The position numbers and the translations under genes were made by a program. A stretch of DNA of 64,000 bases from Heloderma charlesbogerti (lineage: Eukaryota; Chordata; Lepidosauria; Squamata; Helodermatidae): assembly GCA_026122225.1 (NCBI GenBank), contig JANEZZ010001949.1:310001-374000 (forward strand). The letters are read 5' to 3'. Below, piece by piece: positions 50,201 through 60,658 of this stretch. The stretch's first letter is position 1. Each line of letters opens with the position of its first letter. The notes below the pieces were generated by a model. That model was not told where the DNA came from. It made no database searches and was given only the letters and a program-made list of their open reading frames with translations.

Positions 50201-53200
50201 AAACAAGGATCTGCTACTTTAAAAGAGAGAGAGAAGTTGCTACAGATGTTTAGGATGGGTTGGGTGTGGGGCTCCTTCTCCTTTATTTAAAGTTTTTTTA
50301 TGCCACTCCTCAGCCAAAAAGTCTTATATATAATCAGTAAAACAAGACAGTCCACGACACCCAAGGAAAAAGGAATGGGAAGGGAAGCGGGCGGGGGGTG
50401 TGGAATTAAGTCTTTCAGCATGGCTGGCAGAATGGCTCTCCTCTCCCTCCAAATAGCCTGCAGGAATGGCTGCTGTTCTATGCTGCTGGTGGTGACAGTT
50501 GAGGGAGGAGGAGCCTTCATGGGGGAGGCCTTTCAGCCGGGGTGGTCTTTTCCCCACACCAAGAGTGTAGGGTGAGGAAAGGGTAAGGCAGCCCCCTGAA
50601 GCCATTGAAGGCCATGTGACATACATGCAAATGCTAAGTTCCAATCCACAGAGGCTCCTTTTCTCAACTTAGGAAGCCTCCATCCTGCAGCTGAAATTCC
50701 TGCCAACGTAGCCCAGATCCACATAGGAAGCTGACTTGTACTAGGTCAAGCCATTTGTCCACATGGGCCAGTATCCTCAACTCTGACTGGCAGTGGTTCT
50801 TCTCCAGGCTCTCAGGCAGAAAGGGGTCTTTCCCATCACCTGCTAACCTGAGCCTTTCAACTAGAGCTGCTAGGGACTGAGCCTGAAACCTTCTGCATGC
50901 AAAGCAGGTGCTCTACCATTGAGCTATGGTCATGTTCACCTCAGGCAACAGCAGCCATAGATATCACGAACAACTAAGAGTCTTGTGGCATTTTAAAGAC
51001 TAACAGATTTATTCTGGCATAAGCTTTTGTGGACTATATCCCATTTCATGGAGTATTATGGAGAGAACTGTATAATTAAGTCAAAAGGACACTGAATGCA
51101 GAAAGTACAGACAGTGATAATCACACTATTAACAGCGGTCATTCACAGTGCCACCTAGTGGCAGGAAGTTTGTGTTATCAGCAACAACTGCACTGTGAAT
51201 GATCACTGTGGCCCACCAGCCATAACTTTTTCTTTACTTCAAAGCAACCTGAGGCACCTGCTAATTTGACTGGGGATGCTGGGGAGGGGGTGTTTAACCA
51301 ATTATCCCTATGCCATTTCCCTGGTTTAATTGTCCCACACACCATGAAGTGCTGCTATTAGGCCCTCGGGGTGGGGTGGGGGGAATACAGCCAGCATACT
51401 GGAAGTTGCTACCCCATGGAACCTTAAGAGCTGTCAGAGGAGAGCTAGCGATCTTTAACAGAGAACTGTCAGCACCTTTACCCAATTATAAGTCCCAGGA
51501 TTCTCTGGGCAAAGCCTGGGCAGACATTAATATGTAGTTTAGACATACTCTAAAACAGCCTTTCCCAACCTGGCACCCCTCAAATATAGTGTAGTGGTGA
51601 GAGTGACGGACTGGGAGCTGGGAGATCTGGGTTCTAGTCCCCACTTGGCCATGGAAGCTCACTGGGTGACTTTGGGCCAGTCATAGACTCTCAGCCCAAC
51701 CTACCTCACAGGGTTGTTGTTGTGAGGATACAACGGAGAGGAGGAGGATAATGTAAGCTGCCTTGGGTTCCTTGCAAGAGGAAAAAAGGCGGGATATAAA
51801 TGCAATAATAAATAAATAAATAAATAAACAAAAACTCCCATAATTCCCAGCCAGCATGTCTACATCAGGAATGGCCAGCTTATATTTGGGGACATGTTCT
51901 TCCCTCATTCACTAGACAGGGAGGCCAGAAGTGCATTTTTGGCGCATAAACTGGCCTCCTTGTGGACATGACAACCGGAATATAGCATCATAAATCCAAA
52001 AGCAGATTTAATATAAAACAGACTGATTCTCTCTCTCACTTACAATTTGGAAACCGCCCCCTCTGTTTGACAACCCATAGATTAATATATAATAGGACCA
52101 CAAGGAGCAACATAAAATTTGTTCGGCCTGGGGCAATCACTTGGCCATTTCTAGCTTAGACCACCTGCCTCATTGCGGCAAAAATCCCCACAAACTGGCT
52201 GCACTTTCTTTCACTCTCTTTCTCTCTCTCTCCCCCTACTTGCCAGCAAATGAGAATAAAAGAGAGAACACACAAGCCTGGCAAACCCTTCTGTGTTTGC
52301 TGATCTTGTGTTCTTTCTCTTTATTTGCAAGGCTGGCCTAGAAGGCAGTGACTGTTGCCTTCATCTTGCCGGCTGCCAGCATCTCATCGTCAGACCAGCT
52401 GAAGTAGTCTAGCTTCGTCCTGGTACTTCATAAACATTTCTGGATTGCATTCCGGCAATGGATGAATCCCATACATGGCCGCACCCCAAGACTTACAGCT
52501 ATCTGCGCCATCCTTCCTGGTGAAGGATTAGGAGGTTAAGTAGTTCCTGGATCATCCCACCGTCTTACAGATTTACACAGTATACACAGCTGAAAGCTAT
52601 CATCGGCTGGTCAAATTGCTCTTGCAGCCAAGGCTATTTAATAAATATGCAAAGAAAGAAACACCAAACCAGATCAGACCCGTATAAGTAGATGTAAGCA
52701 GATGAAAGGAAAAGACATTGACTTACAAGCCTGACCTAGTGCCACTGTAGGAAATGGAACTAAATTGACTCAAATCTAAGTGCTCTGAAGTTCATAATTC
52801 AGGCAGCAAGACATTACTGAAAGGTCTCCTGGTATTACAAGTTTAATGCATCACAATCACAATAGAAAAAGAAAACTTCCTAGTTACCCTTGAGGCTACA
52901 TATTTATTGTATGACAACAATCAGCTGTTATTTATTTAAATTGTATTATATTGTTTTTAGACTATGTTTTTATGGTGTTTATTTTCACTGGTATTATTGT
53001 GCTGATTATGGTTTACATTGTTTTTGGGTGGGCTTCTGTTATATTAATTAATTATAGATTTCTGTATTTGTTTGTGAAAGTTACTTTTAGACTGCTTTTT
53101 TGCAGTACAAAGCGATGTATAAATTTAATAATTACTAAAATTATAATTGTAATTTATTTTAAAACTTATCTCCTTCCTTTTTTCAAAAGAACTCAAGGTG

Positions 53201-56200
53201 TAGCCCAGTCCAGAGCCCCTATGCTAGTGAGGGAACTCTGTGTATGCACCAGCTGATAAGCAGCAGGCTGCCACATTTTCCCACTGCAGGATATTTTCAG
53301 CACTTGCCAAGTTCTGATCTGACAGGGGGGCATCGTTCCAACCTCCAAACAGATATTGGGGGCCTTGGTTCCATCCCTTTCAGCCTAACGTAGCCAGCTC
53401 TCTCCTTTAAATAGCCAGCCCCGTTTCTAGCAAATGAGTGCCAGTCTGTAGTTCTGGGAGAATTTCCGTTTCTGAGGCTTTAGGAATCTGGCACTTTTCA
53501 GTATTTCCAAAACAGAAGGAGTGGGTGAGTGTTACCACCACCTAAAGGGTGTGCATGAGTGTGTGCATGTGTGCACATGTTTGTGTATGTGTCGGGATTT
53601 GTTTCAAATGAGAAGCGGTTAGCTTAAATATATTTCTGAATACTCTATTGTTAGTCTTTATATATCATTGTTATAATTACACACACACATACACAATGTT
53701 AGCCCTACTTAGAGTTTAGATACCTATACACATACCTGTAATATACATGATATATCAATATATTTCTATTTTTCTATAGAATTTCTCTCACCTACTCAAA
53801 GTAATTTATATACATTATTGCAAGAATTTTTTCAGCTTTGTAAGGTAGACCAGTATGGTTATCCTGAGACAGAGAGATGGTTGTCTAACACAAGTTCCTG
53901 AAGATACTGAGATATGAACCAGGGATTTTCAGCACATGGCTCAGGTGCTTTGCAGGGCTATACCAGCTCTCTACACAGTATTTAGAACAGGGCTCGGCAA
54001 CTTTGGCAGATCCGGGGCCATTTTCATTTCATTTAGCTTCCCCACCCGCCACCCCACATGGGTTGCACACACCCCATGGGTGACAAAAGGGGGGGGCATT
54101 AAAAATAATAATAAAACCAAATGGCATCTAAAGCTGCTACAGAATGCCCAAAGGATCAAAATTACCTTGTTTGCAAGCTTGTAGTACCTACAATGTCCCG
54201 AAAGGGTCAAAATTGGCTTGCTAACAATCTAATCTGACCCTTTTGGCACATCATAGTAGCTCCGGATGCCACTATGTTTGCAGATTTTTAAAAAATACAT
54301 GTAAGGTTTTGCATGTTGTCTACCCCTGATTTAGAAGGATCAAACTCAGAATTAAGAGTAAACATCCATGTGCCATCCCCTCATCAGAGAAAATACACAA
54401 GGAACTACCAAAATCTTGGTGAATTAAGTGCCAAATGAAGAACTGTGACTTTATGAGTTAAATTGTCATTGATTCAATAGAGTACCACCCATGTTTGACT
54501 TGCTAAGGGGCTAACTCACAGTATTAAAACAGGACTGCCACTTTTATAACAGCTTTTCTTTTGGTCTCTCAGTTGGGCTTGCAGGAGTCACATCTGGTTA
54601 TTGTATACTCACAACAAAAAGGGAAGTATGCAGGGATTTGGATGTATTTTATCAAAGTATGCGTATAAGATGGAAGGGAAAGCACAATTGTCTTCCTAGT
54701 TCCTTCCCCTGAGCCTTTAATGGATAAGAACAGAGAGGAAACACCTTTTCCACATTTACTTTTATTCTCCTCTTTAGCCCCCCATCCCCGGTCACTCCTA
54801 CACCAACCCCACAAAACCTGTACATTTTTTCCCACATTATGTTGCCTTCCCGCCTAGGGTTGAAAGACCACCACAAGCTTTCCTCAAGCTTACCATCAGC
54901 TTGACTGCACTTGTTAGGAGTATACTTGCCTCCTGCCATTGGAAACCTGCCAGTGTTTTAATTATGTATTTATTGGGAAAACCCATTTTTTCTAGAGAGA
55001 AACGTTCAAGGCGACTCACAGCATAAAATGGGGGGGGGGGACAGAAATGGCAAGCATACTAAAAAATGAAAGAAAAAAGAAATGATTTAAAAATTCGGGG
55101 GGGGGCAGCAGTTAAGACTTCACAGAGCAGTGGAGGCCGGTGGCTCCAATTTCAGTGGGGCTGTGAATCCATTCTGGGTTTCAGTCAGAACCAGCCAGAA
55201 CTCTAAAGGAGCTATCGAAGGTGCTGAACTATATCCCCAAAATAGGATCAGCACCTTGGATAGCTCCTTTAGAGTTCTGGCTGGTTCAGACTGAAACCTG
55301 GAATGGATTTACAGCCCCACCAAAACTGGAGCCATCAGCCTCCACTGTCACAGAGGGATCAGGGAGCATAAAAACATCAGCTCCTCAGCGCGTCTATCAA
55401 AGTAAGCTCTTCACAGGGCAGTGAAAACCATCAAGGAGAGGGCAAGTGCGGCCTCCCTAGGAGGGGAGTTTCATAACCTAGCAGCACCCGCTGAGAAAAC
55501 TCTCCCCTTGTTTCAACCAGCTATACCCTCAGAGGTTAGGATGCGGGGGAAAGCCTCTCCAACAGCTTTTAATGCAAAACAGCATAGTAGTAAAGTGACT
55601 TAGGATACTAAAAGGTGTGTGCTTTCAAGGTGAGACCCAGAGATAAGCATGCCAAAGGTGGCTAGCGGAAGCTGACCCCTGAAAAGCCTCTCCCCTGAGG
55701 GTTGGGATACCCTCTTGAATAGGACTGGGCTGTGGAATGGGCTGATGGAGAAAAGGAGGATCTCCCCAAATCAGGTAGAGGCCCCTTCATCTGGAAAGTC
55801 AGCTTCTGCCAGTCCCCTTTAGCACACTTATCTCTAGATCCAACCCACCATCTCACTCGGGGCCTCCTTTGATCAACATGCTTCCACAGGAGCACTTTTG
55901 CAATGATTCCCACGACAGCTCTCAGAAGAAAAATGTTACAACAAAGTTGGACATTGGTGTGAATTTAGGGACAACCCCATGAGTAAGAATCTAGTAGCCT
56001 AGCTATAGGACTATCCCAAAAGAGCCACATGACCAAAGAAATGCTAACCTCACGTTTTGCCATGTGTATGCCACCCACATAATGCCTTTCTCTGGGAGCA
56101 AGTTTTACATCGGAAGAACAGCCTCTGAGCCTCGCGCCATGTGACCACCTCCACTCTGGCCAGCCAAGAAAAGGAACTCAATCCATTGAGCTGGAGACTG

Positions 56201-59200
56201 TCAGGGCTGGCTGAACTACTCCCTTGCAGTGTTTTAGCCCTAAAGATTAGAGTACCTTAAGCCCACCAACCCAGTTTGGGTAGCATAGCTTCCCTAGGAG
56301 TCCTCAGGTAAAACGTTACAAAATGTTTGCTCAGTTTTAATGCAACTCTTTTGAAAAAATAAAAGGGGGGGGGAAGCACCAATGAAATAATTTTTAAGGT
56401 TCTGAGTTCTCCCTCAAGTTGCAGCCAAACCCAACCTATAGCTCAGTGAAAATCCAATATGCATACCGAAGAACCCGTTTCAGCATTTGCACTGACTTTT
56501 GAGTACGGGAAGGCAAGGGGAAGTCACCTTTTCTGTGGAACAGGCTGCACAGTTTTCCATCTTACAATCTTTCGAAGTTGTCATTTGCATGAGCGGCCTG
56601 GCACCTTATTGGAACTTCTTCTTTTTTGTGCTAGTACACAGTAAACAGGGCAATGATTTTTTTAATTAAAAATAAAACAAAACGGGGCCCTTCTCACAGA
56701 ATGGCACCAAACATGTGCCTTATTCTTTAACTCAAATATATTTTGCATGACCTTACATGAATTGCTTAGATAAAAGCCTTTTTCCCCTCCTACTTTTGTT
56801 ATTTTAAAGTGCAGATGCATTTGAGTCATTTTCCCCCTTTGTTTCATATCCTTAAGATCCACAGCTTCAAAGACAGAAAGTCAGCATGCAGTCGATTTAT
56901 GACTGAACTCTTGAAGAGACACTGAAGAATTACCTTGTCAATCACCCCAAGGACTCTAAAGGCCTTCAGTTCCTCGGCAGGGCTCCTTAGGTTCCAAGAG
57001 GGCCTTGAACTTAGTGATCCTGGAGGCTAATGGAAGATATCAAAGATTACAACATCAATCAGGGTGGTACTTGAAGGAAGACTGCCTGCTGGAGTAAATG
57101 CCAGGCTGAAGGAAACTAAATTTATCATAAATCAGAGAGAGGGGAGATGAAAGAAGTTTGCTGTTTGTCCTTAATGCAAAAAAAAAAAAAAGGAGAAGAA
57201 GAAGAAGGGGTGGGGGGAACGAAAGAAAAAAGAAGTTGATCGTAAATAAAGTGCAGGGATACTGAAAATGGAAATATTGCAAAAAAGAGTATAAATATTT
57301 TTTAAATATTCACGATTTAGACATTTTCCCAGGTCTTTGTGCATGCAAGGAAAACTCAGGAACTCTGCTGAAAACCCCATCTAGTCCCATTCGTCGGGAT
57401 TTGAAGGGAGAAGGGGGGAAAGAATTACAAGCTATAGGGCAGCCCTCCTCAAACTGATGCCCTCCAGCTGTGTTGGAATACCACTCCCCATCTCCAAACA
57501 GCATGGGCATGCTGGCTGTGGATAATGGTAGCCCCACACATCTGGAGGGCACCAGGTTGGGGAAGACTGCCATATATCTTTATTTTAAAAAAAAGAACAC
57601 AGGAAAGTGACTCCCCACCTAACTACAATTGCTGATGCTGAGGTTTTGCATGCAATCGGAACCCCTGTGTGAGTATGGATGTATGTGGGGCAGGCCTAGC
57701 AGCATGTCTGATACCAGGAGCAGCACTAGCAGCCCAGCCACACTTTTGGTAATCATGCAATGCTCACACAATCCACATGTGCAGGGGGCCTATGAAGTCA
57801 TGTTTAGGTGTGACAAGTGAAGGGAGGGGCAAAGAATATTGGGAAAGAGGAAGGGGAGAAAAAGCTGAGGTGAGTGACTGTCCCTCCTCTGACTTCCAAG
57901 TGAAGCTTTCTTTTGCACTGACAGGGCAGGTAAAATAATTTCACAAGTCCAGAGATTTAAGATCTGCTTTAAATTTGGAAAGATGTGAATTAGTTCAGAA
58001 GTGGTAAATAATCATAAAAATAATGTCAAAGCAGAAGAATCTTTTTCGCTAAGGGAATCAAGTTAATTTGTTAAAACCAGGCTCCAGCCTCCAGTAGACC
58101 TGATCCAACGTTTCAGATATTACATTAAGAATATAGGATGCAATTAATAGATTTTCCACATTTTACGTGGGAAACTGGCATAAAAATTAATGTTGTTGCT
58201 ATTATTATTTATTTTATTACTGTTGTTTTTGTGGCCCTCCTTTCACACACATTCCACGCACCATAATAAAGGGTATTTTGCTCATTTTTAATAATAATTT
58301 TCATACGGAATTTTATTTTATTTTTGAAATAAAAGTAAAGGCAACCAAAAAGAACATGCATAACAATAACAATACACAATAAAGAAACTCACTGATTGCA
58401 ATCTTTAATATACCATGATTTTTTTTTTTTAGAACGCCCCCAACCCGGGAAACAAAAAGCATGTTTTTGCAAGCCACTTTGGACATAACATTATATGAGA
58501 AACTGGGATATAAACTGAATGAATAAAATAAATAAGAACGAGACAGGATATAAATACGAGATCTGCCATTAATGTTATTCCTTATAACCTATCAGCTTGG
58601 AAGTAAAATGGGAACATCCACCCAGAGGCAAAAGTTTCTGCATGCTCAGGGAACTCTCTCAGTATGTAAAGTATGTTAGCCTTTAAATTAAATGAAAAGG
58701 GAGAGCAGGGGAAGCAGCTCAATGGGGACTGATAATACTCGGAGGCCTCCAGGAACCACAAAATGTTGAGGGTATCAGAAGGGGTGCGGAACAAAAAGAA
58801 CAAGAAAAACACTGACAGGGGGAGTTGAGCCGCTTCAGCTCCTATAGTTCCCCTCGCCCCAGGAGGGAAGAATACACTATACATTGCGGTTTCAGGAGGG
58901 AAGAAAGGATAAAGGACAGATTTCCCTTTCCCACTCTCGAGTAACCTTTCCCCTGTCCCACTACACAGCATGTAGCATTAATGACTGAGATTTGGAGGGT
59001 GGTGAGAAACAAAACCTATGTCATTTCTCCTTTTCCAGCTTCTAAAACCTCCTTCCTTGTAGGCCCTGTAAAACACTACAAGGGTCCTGTTCCAGGGCAG
59101 TTGGATCCACAAAGAGGAGTATGCCTGTTGAGGCTGGGGATATGGGGCAACATTTCGCTGCAGGTCCCCTTTTGTAATATTTTAAACCTATTCCCTCTCA

Positions 59201-60602
59201 ACCGTGTTCCACGTTGTAGGCCATTTTAAGTTTGTCCCACAGAACTTAACTAGAGCCATTGGGAATCCTGCAAAGTTAACAATCCACAGGCTTTTCTAAA
59301 TAGGAGACTGAGTTAAGACAGTTGAAGTGAAGGGTTTTTTTTTCCAAGGCCATCCACTTTATTGCTGAGCAGACACTTGGTCCTAGGCCTCTTAGGTCAA
59401 AACTTGATATCCTGGACCACATTTCAACCCTGTTCCATGTGGCTAGAGTGGCTGTGTGTCTCTCACAAGCCGCATGTACTTATGCCAAAATAGATGAATT
59501 ACTCATGGTAATTATGCAAATTCCCAAACAGAAGTCACTGTCATGTAGGAAATTGTAATCTTTCATTAAGGACCTTCGTTGTAAGAATGGAAAGAACCCA
59601 AAGGGAATTTACGCTCAACCCTCTTTGGTAAGGCAGGGTTCCCTGCACCACCACCACAACGACAAATTAACTTACAATTAACCAGCCCCACGGGAGGAAA
59701 AAAAATCTCATGAGTCCTCCAAAGCTTATGTGAGGTTTCTTTTTCCATTTTGTTCTTACTCTCCATTAAAAAAAAAAAAAAAACAGGCTCAAAACAACAA
59801 CAAAGGTAATTGCCACTCAGTTAGGCAGATTAATTTTCCTCTTTCCCTATTCACAGCAACTAGCTGCCTTCAACTATTCTTAGGGTTGTTCAAAGTAAGA
59901 TGAAAGACTCATTTGCCCTTTTTTGTCCTTCTGTGATACAAATGTAGACAGACAGGAAGTTTGGAACTTTTAACATTTACTACATGAGAGCAGTCATCGA
60001 CAATCACACACATTTTTGTGAGACTGCAGCAAAAGACATCTAAGCTAAGAACAAAAAGGTCCTCGGGGATTTTTTTTTTTAATTGTCGTGGTTGAGGAAG
60101 GGCAGAGTCAAGATTTATTTAAGAGTGACTCGGGACTGAATTCCAAGCCCAAGTGCAACAATTTCAGTTCCATAAATGTTTAACTACTGCTATCTGCTGA
60201 AAGAAGATCTATATAAAAGATCACACCAAAGATGGCATTAGAAGCTCCTTAATGTTCAGCAAGGATCGCCAAGATGCCCTTCATCATGCTCTTATGGAAT
60301 GCCTTTTTTCTACATTCCTCCCTGTCTGCCTACCCTCCAAACCAGAAGGAAAGACCTTCCTCCTAGTTTCCTTCATCTCAGGGCCAAACTTCATGTTATC
60401 TTTTTCAACATTGTTCTGGTCTTGAATGCAGGTGTTTTCTGACGGGTTGCCGCCACAGGGAGCCAGATTTGGATTGGGACCCTACCGTGAGGTTTGGAGG
60501 GGGGGCTGTAACCCTATGCCCCCTAACAGAGTCTTGATCTGGATCAGAACTGCAAACTGCATGGCCCCCCAAATGATCCATTTGTTTCAGTGGATTCTTT
60601 TT

Positions 60603-60658
<56 letters not shown>

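Larger units (their letters stand above)
43141..56933. other. RPS6KC1 intron (13.8 kb)
   Basis: Unremarkable stretches besides the listed elements: 43670-45170, 48840-50700, 51880-53980 (with an AT-rich, LINE-tail-like patch at 52920-53170), 54340-54950 and 55700-56930. Confidence 0.85.

Noticed and set aside
52951..53256. Hydrophobic 101-codon ORF resembling a membrane protein
   Set aside because: AT-rich sequence naturally yields Phe/Ile/Leu runs; it looks like a LINE tail.
60603..60657. Regularly spaced repeats, possible CRISPR-like array
   Set aside because: It is a simple tetranucleotide microsatellite without spacers, in a vertebrate genome.
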